Of a DNA stretch of 64,000 nt, positions 43,352 through 52,097 are shown one piece after another. Under the pieces are notes generated by a model that saw only the letters and a program-made list of their open reading frames with translations, was not told the origin of the DNA and did not search any database. A program made the position numbers and the translations under genes. The DNA is taken from the NCBI GenBank assembly GCA_963804055.1, contig CAWDOU010000003.1, forward strand, positions 248,001 to 312,000, written 5' to 3'. This DNA comes from Bog-473 sp963804055 (GTDB taxonomy: Bacteria; Actinomycetota; Acidimicrobiia; Acidimicrobiales; RAAP-2). Positions within the stretch are counted from its first letter, which is position 1, and the number at the start of each line of letters is the position of its first letter.

Positions 43352-43971
43352 GCGACCTCGACACTGCGGACTTCTGGTTCGACCCGCTTTGCCCGTGGGC
43401 CTGGATCACCTCGCGCTGGATGCTCCAGGTCGAGCAGGTGCGCGACATCCACACCCGGTGGCACGTGATGTCGCTGGCCATCCTGAACGCGGGCCGGGAC
43501 GAGCTGTCCGACGAGTACAAGGCGCGCATGGCCCGGGCCAAGGGGCCGGTGCGCGTCTGCATCGCCGCCGAGCAGCTGCAGGGGCCCGACATCCTGCTCC
43601 CCCTCTACACGGCGATCGGCAACCGCTTCCACCTGGAGCAGCGGGGACGGGCCGAGGGTGAGGCCGAGACGGTCATTGCCGAGGCGCTGGCCGAGGTCGG
43701 CCTGCCGGCGTCGCTGGCCGGCGCCGCCACCTCCGAGGAATACGACGAGGCCCTGGAGGCCTCGCACCGGGCCGGGATGGACCCCGTCGGCACCGAGGTG
43801 GGCACGCCGGTCATCCACTACAACGGGCTTGCCATCTTCGGCCCGGTGGTGACGCCCGCGCCCAAGGGGGAGGCGGCGGGACGGCTGTGGGACGGCGTGT
43901 TGCTCTGCACCGGGACCGACGGCTTCTTCGAGTTGAAGCGCACCCGGGACCGGAGGCCGAGCTTCGACTGA
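43348..43971 (+). CDS. Rv2466c-like DsbA-fold protein with CPWA active site
   Basis: 207 aa. It is close in layout to the mycothiol-dependent nitroreductase/mycoredoxin Rv2466c: FWFDPLCPWAWITSRW, WHVMSLAILNAGRDELSDEY, MARAKGPVRVCIAAEQLQG, GMDPVGTEVGTPVIHYNG and the C-terminal FFELKRTRDRRPSFD. Rv2466c has CPWC; here the codons give C15-P-W-A18, so the resolving Cys is lost. It may work by a monothiol mechanism with mycothiol or have another role. It is the last gene of the SRPBCC-M20-SDR run. Confidence 0.88.
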   Translation: MSDLDTADFWFDPLCPWAWITSRWMLQVEQVRDIHTRWHVMSLAILNAGRDELSDEYKARMARAKGPVRVCIAAEQLQGPDILLPLYTAIGNRFHLEQRGRAEGEAETVIAEALAEVGLPASLAGAATSEEYDEALEASHRAGMDPVGTEVGTPVIHYNGLAIFGPVVTPAPKGEAAGRLWDGVLLCTGTDGFFELKRTRDRRPSFD

Positions 43972-44007
43972 CGTCAGGCCGCCCGCCGGCAGGCCCGAAC
44001 TCCGGCG

Positions 44008-45651
44008 TCAGGCCGGCCGGTTGCGCAAGTGGGGCAGGCGGCGCTTGCGTTCGCGCTGCTCGTCCAGCACGCCTTGCAGGTCGCGGAACACGTCCCGGGC
44101 CTCGGTGGCCCGGTTCCGCCGCTCCTCGGGATCCGCCGTCAGGTTGTGCAGCTCCCACGCCGGCTCGGCCGGAGGGGAGGCGAAGGGGTTCGGCGGCAAC
44201 CCGTGCGCCTGGTCGAACTCGTCGAGCCGCTCGTAGTAGTGGTTGAGCTTCCAGACCTCGGCCCCGCCGTCGGCGCCGGTGGGCAGGCTGGTGATCACGG
44301 ACTCGACGTGCGAGGGAAACGGCACGGGTTCGTAGGCCTCGCCGCTGACCAGACCGAGATGCGACAGGCCCCGACCGACGTCGTCCTCGGTCATGAAGTA
44401 GAGGGGCTCGGCCAGCGAGTCGGCCGTGACGGACCCCCGCAGCACAGGGCTGAGATCGCGACCAGGGAGCGCCTGGGTCTCGTCGTGTTCCACGGCGACG
44501 ATCGCCGCGGCGCGCTCGACGTCGATCCCCGCCAGGCCCAGGAGGGTCGGCAGCAGGTCGACGTGGCTGGTCGGTGTCTGCACGCCCTCGGCAGTGGCGG
44601 CGATGCCCGGCCCGCGCACCAGGAGCGGGACGCGGATGGCCTCGTCGTACGCGTTGTACCACTTCTGCATCAGGCCGCCGTGGGCGCCCACGAGATCGCC
44701 GTGGTCGGAGGTGAACACGACCACGGTGTCCTCGGCCATGCCCGACTGCTCCAGCGACTCGAGGATGCGGCCGATGGCCCGGTCCACCAGCTTGTGCAGG
44801 TAGTAGTAGAGGCGCCGGTAGGACTCATCGGTCGGCTGCTCGTAGAGCATGGCGGGCCACGCCTTGACGAACGCCTCCTGACACGCGGGTCGCCCGGCGA
44901 AGGAGTCCGCCTGCGACGGCGCCTCGGGGATGGCCGGCAGCGTGTCGTCGTCGACCGGCGGGTAGCCGAGCAACGTCTGCCAGCCGAAGCCGTTGAAGGC
45001 GATGTCGTGCGGGTTGACGAAGGATGCCACCGCCAGCCACGGTCCTTCACGGCGGGCCGCCGCCAGGTCGCCGAAGAGCTCGACGACCTGTTCGGCGAAG
45101 ACGCCGTCGCGCACCACGCCACAGTCCGCCTTCGCCGCGCCGTGCGGCTCACGGCCGATCCAACCCGAGAACCCGTAGGGATCGAGCCGGTCCGCGCCCT
45201 TGTAGGCGGCCACCGCCTCGGGGATCGGCGCGCCGGTCTCGTCGGACGCCATGAGGCCCTCGTGCGTGCCGGGGATCATCAGGTCGGCGTGCGAGATGTG
45301 CCACTTGCCGCGGTAGTGGGTCTCGTAGCCGCCGGCCCGGAACCAGTCCCCGAGCGTCGGGACGGAGTTGGGGTCGAGCCACCGCATGTCCGGGTCGTTG
45401 GCCTGCTTGGCCATGCCGTCGGTGTTCGCCGCGCCGTGCAGCGAGGGGTACTGGCCCGTGAAGAGCGTCGTGCGGCTGGGCAGGCAGGCTGTCGAGCCGG
45501 CGTAGTGCCGGTGGAACTCGAGAGCGCCGTCACGGATGGACTGGCGGGCGGCGAGCTGCTCGCGGCGAAAGCGCGCGAGCGACTCGCCCTCGTAGGGAGG
45601 CGGGTAGCGCTCCTCGTCCGTCATGATCACGAGGATGTTCGGCGAAGTCAC
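44008..45651 (-). CDS. Sulfatase-like hydrolase
   Basis: 547 aa alkaline-phosphatase-fold hydrolase, GTG start. ILVIMTDEERYPPPYE gives the first metal Asp, and STACLPSRTTLFTGQYPSLH holds C56 in C-x-P-x-R, the formylglycine site. GKWHISHADLMIP and FTSDHGDLVGAHGGLMQKWY contribute the other metal and sulfate ligands. It differs from the hydrolase at 31496 in its long TxEERYPPPY opening and insert before the Cys motif, so it is not a recent duplicate. No signal peptide was seen. It is convergent with the Rv2466c-like gene. Confidence 0.88.
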   Translation of the reverse strand: MTSPNILVIMTDEERYPPPYEGESLARFRREQLAARQSIRDGALEFHRHYAGSTACLPSRTTLFTGQYPSLHGAANTDGMAKQANDPDMRWLDPNSVPTLGDWFRAGGYETHYRGKWHISHADLMIPGTHEGLMASDETGAPIPEAVAAYKGADRLDPYGFSGWIGREPHGAAKADCGVVRDGVFAEQVVELFGDLAAARREGPWLAVASFVNPHDIAFNGFGWQTLLGYPPVDDDTLPAIPEAPSQADSFAGRPACQEAFVKAWPAMLYEQPTDESYRRLYYYLHKLVDRAIGRILESLEQSGMAEDTVVVFTSDHGDLVGAHGGLMQKWYNAYDEAIRVPLLVRGPGIAATAEGVQTPTSHVDLLPTLLGLAGIDVERAAAIVAVEHDETQALPGRDLSPVLRGSVTADSLAEPLYFMTEDDVGRGLSHLGLVSGEAYEPVPFPSHVESVITSLPTGADGGAEVWKLNHYYERLDEFDQAHGLPPNPFASPPAEPAWELHNLTADPEERRNRATEARDVFRDLQGVLDEQRERKRRLPHLRNRPA

Positions 45652-45691
45652 GCGGGCAAGTTACACGCCCGTTGAGGCCGGCCGGGAGCGC

Positions 45692-46153
45692 TCAGTAGTA
45701 GCCCCGCATGAGCTCGACGGACCAGGGCGGCTGGCGCACATCGGCGCCGGGTGGCTCGAACTCCCGCATGTAGGGCTTGACGTCGAGCACCGGCGAACCG
45801 TCGATGGCGTCGAGACCCTGCACCTGCAGGTCGAGACCGTCGAGGCCCAGGAGCCGGCAGGTCGACACGCCGAGGCGGTTGGCCCGCATCTTGGCCCGTT
45901 GCGCGAACATGCCCACCTCGGGCCAGTCCGGGTTCCCCCTCGGCCGCCGGGCGCCCGACTGCACGTCGGCAGGATCGACCCGGTGGAATTGGAAGACCAC
46001 CACCAGGTGGGAGAAGGCGCCGAGCCCGGCGACCGCCTCCTCGCCGAACTGGGCTTCGTCGAGGCGGATGACCGCCCGCACGCCGCCCCAGTCGTCGTCG
46101 ATCGGCTCGGAGCGGCCACCGACGACGACTCCCACCGGCTCCAGCGTGATCAC
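45692..46153 (-). CDS. TrmO (TsaA/YaeB) family tRNA N6-methyltransferase-like protein
   Basis: 153 aa from GTG 46153; TTG 46162 is possible. Family members methylate N6 of t6A37 in tRNA-Thr using SAM. Visible beta-barrel signatures are RAVIRLDEAQFGEEAVAGLG, FSHLVVVFQFHRVD, the RANRLGVSTCRLLGLDG segment and the hallmark SPVLDVKPYMREFEPP. The single barrel without the C-terminal domain fits short bacterial forms. It is divergent from the ABC-2 permease pair. Confidence 0.85.
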   Translation of the reverse strand: MITLEPVGVVVGGRSEPIDDDWGGVRAVIRLDEAQFGEEAVAGLGAFSHLVVVFQFHRVDPADVQSGARRPRGNPDWPEVGMFAQRAKMRANRLGVSTCRLLGLDGLDLQVQGLDAIDGSPVLDVKPYMREFEPPGADVRQPPWSVELMRGYY

Positions 46154-46212
46154 GAGCGCCAAAGGTAGCTTTTGCGGGTGGGGACAGGGACCCAGGGCCG
46201 GGAGCGCGGCGA

Positions 46213-47343
46213 CTGACAGCGTCCGTCATCACCGCCAACGAGCTGCGCCGGCGGGTGCGCGACCGCTCAGCAGTGATCACCTGCCTCGTGGCGCCTCTCG
46301 CCATCGCCGCCATTCTCGGCTTCGCCTTCGCGGGGAACGTCTCGCGCGCCGCGGTGCCGATCGGCGTCTCCGGCACCACGCCGGCCCTGTTGCGCGCCGC
46401 CGTGCAGGCGAGCCAGCTGCCGGGCAACGTCGACGTGCGGCTCGTCCCCGACGCGGCCGCGGTCACGCGCGAGGTGGGCGACGGCATGCTGGCCGGCGGC
46501 GTGATCGTCCACTCCAGCCCACACAGCCTGTCGCACCTCCTCATTCCGATGGTGGCGCCGGGCGCCACACCCTCGCCCGGCTTCGACGTCGTGGGCCGGG
46601 CCGACGCCGTGCTCGGCCAGGAGTACGCCGAGTCGGTGGCGGCCGGGCTGGCCAGCCGGCTCTACGCCGGTCGCCTCCGGCCGGGGACGGCCACCGACCT
46701 CGCCGCCATCTCCGTCTCGGCCAGCACGCTCGGCAACGGCGGCAAGGCGGTGCTCGACTACTTCGCGCCGTCGATCGCCGTCGTCTTCCTCTTCATCGGG
46801 AGCGGCCTCGGGATGCGGTCCCTCCTGCTGGAGCGCTCCACGGGGACCCTGGCGCGGTTGGCTGCCGCGCCGGTCCGGCCGAGCGCCATCGTGTGGGGGA
46901 AGCTGGTGGCCATCGGCGCCACCGGGCTGGCGTCCATCCTGCTCGTGTGGGGCGCCACGGCAGCGGCCTTCGGGGCGGACTGGGGCGCCCCGCTCGGGGT
47001 GCTCCTGATGTGCGTCGGGGCCACCGCCGCCATGTGCGGCCTCGGCGCATTCCTCACCTCGTTCGCCCGGACGCCCCAGGAGGCCTTCGCCGCCTCCCTC
47101 GTGGTCGGCCTCCTGCTGGCCTTGCTGGGCGGCAACCTGCTCCCGCCCGGCGCCCTGCCCGAGGCGCTCCAGGTGCTCAGCCTGGGGACGCCCAACGGCT
47201 GGGCCCTGGTCGGATTCGGGCGCCTGGCGCTGCTGGGGGACCCGGTGTCCTCGGTCCTCGGCCCGTTCCTCGTCCTCTGCCTGATCGCGCTCGTCACCGG
47301 GGGCCTGGCCATGGCCCGGGTGCGGACGATGGTGACCCCGTGA
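46213..47343 (+). CDS. ABC-2 permease, 5-prime end without a normal start codon
   Basis: The first usual start in frame is GTG 46255 (362 aa), but protein-like sequence continues upstream in frame: LTASVITANELRRRVRD, as expected for an ABC-2 permease N-terminus. No ATG, GTG or TTG exists in frame back to the stop at 46147. CTG 46213, preceded by GGAG and overlapping a TGA as CTGA, is a possible start. About six helices are visible, with KAVLDYFAPSIAVVFLFIGS and STGTLARLAAAPVRPSAIVW being the ABC-2 core. No ATPase gene adjoins. It is coupled to the next permease (GTGA). Confidence 0.72.
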   Translation: MTASVITANELRRRVRDRSAVITCLVAPLAIAAILGFAFAGNVSRAAVPIGVSGTTPALLRAAVQASQLPGNVDVRLVPDAAAVTREVGDGMLAGGVIVHSSPHSLSHLLIPMVAPGATPSPGFDVVGRADAVLGQEYAESVAAGLASRLYAGRLRPGTATDLAAISVSASTLGNGGKAVLDYFAPSIAVVFLFIGSGLGMRSLLLERSTGTLARLAAAPVRPSAIVWGKLVAIGATGLASILLVWGATAAAFGADWGAPLGVLLMCVGATAAMCGLGAFLTSFARTPQEAFAASLVVGLLLALLGGNLLPPGALPEALQVLSLGTPNGWALVGFGRLALLGDPVSSVLGPFLVLCLIALVTGGLAMARVRTMVTP

Positions 47344-48383
47344 TCCCCATCGTCCGCGTGAACCTGCGGCGTGCCGTCGGCGACCGGCGCCTCCTCTTCG
47401 TCGCCACCGCGTTCCCGGTGCTCTTCATTCTCGTCACCGGGCTCCTGGCGGGGAGTCCCAAGGAGCCGATCGGGCTCGTCCATCCACCGCCGCGCCTGGT
47501 CGACCTGGTGCACGAGACCGGCGACCTGAAGGTGCGGATCGAGCCGAACCGGGCCCAGCTGGGAGACGACATTCTGCGCGGACGGGTCGTGGCCGGGCTC
47601 GTCGGGCTCCCGGCGGCGCCGGGCGCACAGCGGGTCGCCTTCATCAGCGAATCCGCCTCGACCAGTGCCGTTCAGGCCCGCACCGACGTCGTGGCGCTCC
47701 TCGATCTCATGGCGGCCGAGGGCACGCGCACGACCGTGACCGACGTCACGCTCGCCCACACCGCGGTGCCGGCCGCGCTCAGCCCGTTCTCCTACGTGGC
47801 GCCGGCCGACCTCGTGCTGTTCCTCGGCATCACGGTGCTGCTCCTGTCCTCGGGGGTGGTGGAGTCGCGGCGTCTGGGCCTCATGCAACGGCTGGCCGCG
47901 GCGCCCGTGCGGCGGCGCTCGGTGGTGGCGGCCCTGATCACGACGAGCCTGTGCGTCGCCGCCGTGCAGAGCCTCGGGCTCCTCGTGGTGGGCAAGCTCA
48001 TCTTCGGCGTGCACTGGGGCAATGCCGCCGCCGTGTTCCTCGTCCTGGCCACATTGTCGCTCGCCTATGCCGGTGCGGCCGCGCTGGTCAGCATGCGCTC
48101 GCGCACCGAGGAGCAGGCCATCTCCCTGGCCGTCGTGCTCGGCATTTTGGGCGGGCTGCTGGGCGGATGCATGTACTCGCTCCAGGTGGTCGGTCCGGTG
48201 GTCCGCGACGTGGGCCACGTCGTCCCGCAGGCCTGGGCCATGGACGCGTTCGTGAAGCTGATCTACGACCACGACGGGCTCACCGCCGTGCTGCCCGAGG
48301 TGGGCGCGCTCGCCATGTTCGCCTTCGTGCTGTGCGCGCTGGCCTGGCGGGCCTACGCGCGGACGGTGTACTCGCCGGGGTGA
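47340..48383 (+). CDS. ABC-2 permease (second subunit)
   Basis: 347 aa, GTG start overlapping the first permease stop. One N-terminal helix after NLRRAVGDRRLLFVATAFP is followed by a periplasmic-type domain of about 100 residues, then five helices. The core has LSPFSYVAPADLVLFLGITV, then GLMQRLAAAPVRRRSVVAAL and VVPQAWAMDAFVKLIYD, typical ABC-2 segments. It should pair with the preceding permease as a heterodimer. The required ATP-binding subunit is not in the window's neighbourhood. Its last 31 bases overlap the convergent monooxygenase gene. Confidence 0.85.
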   Translation: MIPIVRVNLRRAVGDRRLLFVATAFPVLFILVTGLLAGSPKEPIGLVHPPPRLVDLVHETGDLKVRIEPNRAQLGDDILRGRVVAGLVGLPAAPGAQRVAFISESASTSAVQARTDVVALLDLMAAEGTRTTVTDVTLAHTAVPAALSPFSYVAPADLVLFLGITVLLLSSGVVESRRLGLMQRLAAAPVRRRSVVAALITTSLCVAAVQSLGLLVVGKLIFGVHWGNAAAVFLVLATLSLAYAGAAALVSMRSRTEEQAISLAVVLGILGGLLGGCMYSLQVVGPVVRDVGHVVPQAWAMDAFVKLIYDHDGLTAVLPEVGALAMFAFVLCALAWRAYARTVYSPG

Positions 48384-49819
48384 AAGCGCCGGGTCAGCCG
48401 GCGGAACTTCCAGGTGTGGTCCGGCCACAACGTCGTGTTGCGGCCCCGGTGGTCGAGATACCAGCTGCCGCAGCCACCCTCGACCCAGACCGAGTGCGCG
48501 AGCCGCGCCTGCAGGCGCTCGTTGAACCGCCGCTGCACCGCCGGCTTGACCTCGACGACCCGCACGCCGGGCCGCTGCAGGAAGGCCAGCGCGCTGGCGA
48601 TGTAGTTGATATGCGACTCGATCATGTAAATCATCGAATTGTGGGCCAGCGTCGAGTTGGGACCGATCATCAAGAAGAGGTTGGGGAAGCCGGCGACCGT
48701 GGAGCCGGCATAGGCCTCGACGCCGTTTGCCTTCCAGTGCTCGGCGAGGCGGACGCCGTCGCGACCCACGATGTGCTCGGCGTAGGGTGGCTCGGCGGCC
48801 TCGAATCCCGTCCCCATGATCACCACGTCGACCGGACGGGCGATGCCGTCGTGCCCCACAACCTCGTGCGCGGTGAACGACGCCACTGCTGACTCCACCA
48901 CTTCCACGTTGGGCCGGGTGAGCGACGGGTAGTAGTCGTCGGAGAGCAGCAGGCGCTTGCAGCCCGGCTGATAGTGCGGGACCAGCTTCTGGCGCAGCGC
49001 CTCGTCGGGCACCTGTTTGGCCAGGTGGTCGAGCGCAGCTTTGCGGACGGCAGCCTTGCGCCGCTCCCCGTGGCCGACGAAGACGGAGAGCAGGGCCTCG
49101 AACATGGCGTAGATGCGGAGCCGCGAGAGCCGCTGGAGCCAGGGCGCCCGGCGGTACGCCAGCTTGCGCAGGCCCGAAACGGGCCGGTCCCGGCGGGGGA
49201 CGACGAAGGGCGGCGTCCGCTGATGCAGGTAGAGGTGCTCCACGACGGGCGCGATCTGCGGCACGAACTGCACCGCGGAGGCCCCCGTCCCCACCACGCA
49301 GACGCGCTTGCCCGTCAGGTCGAAGCCGTGCTCCCAGCGTGCCGAGTGGAAGACCTTGCCGCGGAAGTCGTCCAGGCCCGGGAAGTCCGGGATGGACGGC
49401 TCGCTCAACGACCCGGTGGCCCACACGAGGACGGGCGCGGCGTACTCGTCTCCCCCCGCGGTGCGCACGACCCAGCGGGCGCCGGCGTCGTCCCAACGCG
49501 CCTCCTCGACGGCCTGGCCGAAGTGGAAGAAGCCGCCCACGTCGAAACGGTCGACACAGTCGCGCATGTAGTCCCAGATCTCGCTCTGCGAGGAGAAGGC
49601 GCGCGTCCACCCGGGATTGAGAGCGAAGGAGAAGGAGTACAGGTTGGAGGGGACGTCGCAGGAGGCGCCGGGGTAGGAATTGTCCCGCCAGGTGCCACCG
49701 AGGTCGTTGCCCCGGTCGAGGACCACGAAGTCGTCGACGCCCATGGAGCGCAGGCGAGCCGCCATGCCGATGCCGGAGAAGCCGGCGCCGACGACGACCA
49801 CACTGTGCTCGCTGGTCAC
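48353..49819 (-). CDS. Baeyer-Villiger-type flavin monooxygenase
   Basis: 488 aa. FAD loop VVVVGAGFSGIGMAARLRSM (7-26), NADPH loop VVGTGASAVQFVPQIA, and the BVMO fingerprint FRGKVFHSARW (152-162) with the required Phe, Gly, His and Trp. IMGTGFEAAEPP is the C-terminal FATGY-like motif. These enzymes insert oxygen beside a ketone to give an ester, or oxidise heteroatoms. GTG start overlaps the haloalkane dehalogenase stop (GTGA), linking dehalogenation and ketone oxidation in one operon. Confidence 0.9.
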   Translation of the reverse strand: MTSEHSVVVVGAGFSGIGMAARLRSMGVDDFVVLDRGNDLGGTWRDNSYPGASCDVPSNLYSFSFALNPGWTRAFSSQSEIWDYMRDCVDRFDVGGFFHFGQAVEEARWDDAGARWVVRTAGGDEYAAPVLVWATGSLSEPSIPDFPGLDDFRGKVFHSARWEHGFDLTGKRVCVVGTGASAVQFVPQIAPVVEHLYLHQRTPPFVVPRRDRPVSGLRKLAYRRAPWLQRLSRLRIYAMFEALLSVFVGHGERRKAAVRKAALDHLAKQVPDEALRQKLVPHYQPGCKRLLLSDDYYPSLTRPNVEVVESAVASFTAHEVVGHDGIARPVDVVIMGTGFEAAEPPYAEHIVGRDGVRLAEHWKANGVEAYAGSTVAGFPNLFLMIGPNSTLAHNSMIYMIESHINYIASALAFLQRPGVRVVEVKPAVQRRFNERLQARLAHSVWVEGGCGSWYLDHRGRNTTLWPDHTWKFRRLTRRFHPGEYTVRA

Positions 49820-50727
49820 GGTGTGGAGGCGACGAACGACGCCACGACGGCGGCCAGCTCCTCCCCGCAGTCCTCCTGCAGGAAGTGCCCGCCGCCCACG
49901 ATCGTCGTATGGCGCTGCCCCTGCGCCCCGGGGATCCGCTCCTTGAGGTTGCGGTCGGCCCCCTTGGTGATGGGGTCACCGTCGCTGAAGGCGCAGAGGA
50001 AGGGCCGGTCGAAAGCGGCCAGGCCCACCCAGGCGGCCACGTTGGCGTCATGGGCGGGGTCGTCGGGCCGGGACGGGACAAGGAGCGGGAACTGGCGTGC
50101 CCCCGCCTTGTAGGACTCGTCGGGGAAGGGGGCGTCGTAGGCCGCTTCGACCTCGGGCGGCACCGGCTTGGCACACCCGCCGCGGACGATGCCGCCGGTC
50201 GGGAACACGTCGACCTCCTGGGAGAACTTCTGCCAGGCGAAGAAGGCGTCACCCGGATTGGTGTCACCGGTGGGGAGAAAGGTGTTGGCGGCCACCACCC
50301 GGGCGAAGCGCGCCGGGTGCTCTCCGACCAGGCGCAGACCGATAAGGCCGCCCCAGTCCTGCCCCACCAGGGTGATGTCGGTCAGGTCGAGCCGGTCGAA
50401 GAGCAACTCGCGCATCCACTCGACATGGCGGGCGAAGGTGTAGTCGGCACGCGCCGCCGGCTTGTCCGAACGCCCGAAGCCGACCAGGTCGGGCGCCACG
50501 ATCTGCAATCCGGCACCGGTCAGGACCGGGATCATGGTGCGGTAGAGGTACGACCACGACGGCTCGCCGTGCATGAGCAGCACGACGGGCGCCGAGGGAT
50601 CCCCCTCCCGCAGGTAGTGCACCCGCAGCGTGCCCCCCTCGGCGTCGGCGACCTCCGCGTAGTGGGGGGCGAAGTCGTAGCCGGGCAGGTCAGCGAAGCG
50701 GTCGTCGGGCGTGCGGAGTGTCTGCAT
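49816..50727 (-). CDS. Haloalkane dehalogenase (alpha/beta hydrolase, HLD-I type)
   Basis: 303 aa. It hydrolyses carbon-halogen bonds to alcohols. HGEPSWSYLYRTMIP (53-67) is the oxyanion segment, GQDWGGLIGLRLVGEHP holds nucleophile D124 and halide-binding W125, AFSDGDPITKG has the acid (D249 or D251), and GGGHFLQED has H281. An Asp nucleophile followed by Trp separates it from Ser esterases and epoxide hydrolases, though epoxide hydrolase activity cannot be ruled out. It lies upstream of and coupled to the BVMO gene. Confidence 0.88.
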   Translation of the reverse strand: MQTLRTPDDRFADLPGYDFAPHYAEVADAEGGTLRVHYLREGDPSAPVVLLMHGEPSWSYLYRTMIPVLTGAGLQIVAPDLVGFGRSDKPAARADYTFARHVEWMRELLFDRLDLTDITLVGQDWGGLIGLRLVGEHPARFARVVAANTFLPTGDTNPGDAFFAWQKFSQEVDVFPTGGIVRGGCAKPVPPEVEAAYDAPFPDESYKAGARQFPLLVPSRPDDPAHDANVAAWVGLAAFDRPFLCAFSDGDPITKGADRNLKERIPGAQGQRHTTIVGGGHFLQEDCGEELAAVVASFVASTP

Positions 50728-50850
50728 GCAGGGGGGAGCCTACGCCGTCGGGGCCGGGGGGTCGCCCGGTCCGGCGACGCGTGCAGGCCCGTCGCCACGC
50801 CCGTAGCCTGACAGCGACGTCACCGAACACCCGCCGAAGGGACACGCACC

Positions 50851-52089
50851 ATGGCACTCTCGGACGCCCAGGACTACGACCCGTTCAACGCATTTGACGA
50901 CGTCGTGGCGGGGACGACGCGGGACCCCTACCCCGAGCTCGTCACGCGCCGCCGTGAGACGCCGGTGCACAAGGGGCTGACCATCTCCCCCGAGGCTCTG
51001 CCCGATGGGATCGACGTCGAACCGGGTTGGATCGCCTACCGCTACGACGACTGCTCGCGGATTCTGCGTGATGCCAAGACGTTCACCTCGACCGGCTACG
51101 ACGTGACGATCGGCATGGTGATGGGCCACATGATCCTCGGCATGGACGACCCCGAGCACCGCAACCACCGCAACCTGGTGGCCCACGCGTTCCGCGAGAA
51201 GGCGCTGGCCCGCTGGGAGCCCGAGTTCATCCGCCCCATCATCGACGAGCAGATCGACCGCTTCGCGGCCGACGGTGAGGCCGACCTCGTCCGCCAGCTG
51301 ACCTTCGAGTTCCCGGTGCGGGTCATCGCTCGCCTGCTCGGGCTGCCCGAGGAGGACTTCCCCCAGTTCCAGCGCTGGTCGGTGGAGCTCATCGGCCTGG
51401 TGGCCGACATCGACCGGGGCCTGGCCGCGTCGGAGGCCTTGCGCGACTACTTCGCCGCTGTCGTGGCCGAGCGACGGTCCCACCCCGCCGAGGACGTCAT
51501 CAGCGACCTGGTGGCCGCCGAGGTGGACGGGGAGAAGCTGACGGACGAAGCCATCTACTCGTTCCTGCGCCTGCTGCTGCCGGCGGGAGCCGAGACGACC
51601 TACCGCTCCTCGGGCAACCTGCTCTACCTGCTCCTCACGCATCCCGAGCAGCTCGAGGCGGTGCGAAGCGACCGCTCGCTCCTGCCCCAGGCCATTGAGG
51701 AGGGCCTGCGCTGCGAGCCACCGCTGCTCACCATCAACCGGACCACGACGTGCGAGGTCGAGATCGCGGGCGTCACCATCGGAGCCGGCGAGAGCATCAC
51801 CCCCCACATCGGCTCGGCCAACCACGACGAGAGCCGCTGGGACGACCCCGAATCGTTCGACATCTTCCGGCCGGCCGTGCCGCACATCGCGTTCGCGCAC
51901 GGCCCGCACATGTGCCTCGGCATGCATCTCGCCCGGCTCGAGACCCGCGCGCTGCTCAACCGCGTGTTCGACCGGCTGCCGGATGTCGCACTGCGGCCGG
52001 GTGACGACGATCCCCACATCCGCGGGGACGTGTTCCGCTCCCCCACGTCGCTGCCGGTGACCTTCCGCGCCGCCCCGACGCGGGCCTGA
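50851..52089 (+). CDS. Cytochrome P450
   Basis: 412 aa. HMILGMDDPEHRNHRNLVAH (B'/C region), the I-helix motif LLPAGAETTYRSSGNLLYLL, the EEGLRCEPPLLTINRTT ExxR region, and haem loop FAHGPHMCLGMHLARLETRA with C355. It resembles actinobacterial P450s of alkane, terpene or steroid oxidation. It is divergent from the dehalogenase gene by about 120 bases and convergent with rpiA. No ferredoxin adjoins. Confidence 0.93.
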   Translation: MALSDAQDYDPFNAFDDVVAGTTRDPYPELVTRRRETPVHKGLTISPEALPDGIDVEPGWIAYRYDDCSRILRDAKTFTSTGYDVTIGMVMGHMILGMDDPEHRNHRNLVAHAFREKALARWEPEFIRPIIDEQIDRFAADGEADLVRQLTFEFPVRVIARLLGLPEEDFPQFQRWSVELIGLVADIDRGLAASEALRDYFAAVVAERRSHPAEDVISDLVAAEVDGEKLTDEAIYSFLRLLLPAGAETTYRSSGNLLYLLLTHPEQLEAVRSDRSLLPQAIEEGLRCEPPLLTINRTTTCEVEIAGVTIGAGESITPHIGSANHDESRWDDPESFDIFRPAVPHIAFAHGPHMCLGMHLARLETRALLNRVFDRLPDVALRPGDDDPHIRGDVFRSPTSLPVTFRAAPTRA

Positions 52090-52097
52090 CCTCCCGC

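Noticed and set aside
48790..48830. T-arm-like sequence suggesting a tRNA
   Set aside because: It lies within the monooxygenase coding sequence and has no matching acceptor or anticodon arms.
46758..50267. Very long minus-strand open frame (1169 codons)
   Set aside because: It runs antisense to the two ABC permeases and in other frames of the monooxygenase and dehalogenase. Its translation is Arg/Gly/Pro-rich with no motifs, while the genes it covers have clear catalytic signatures.
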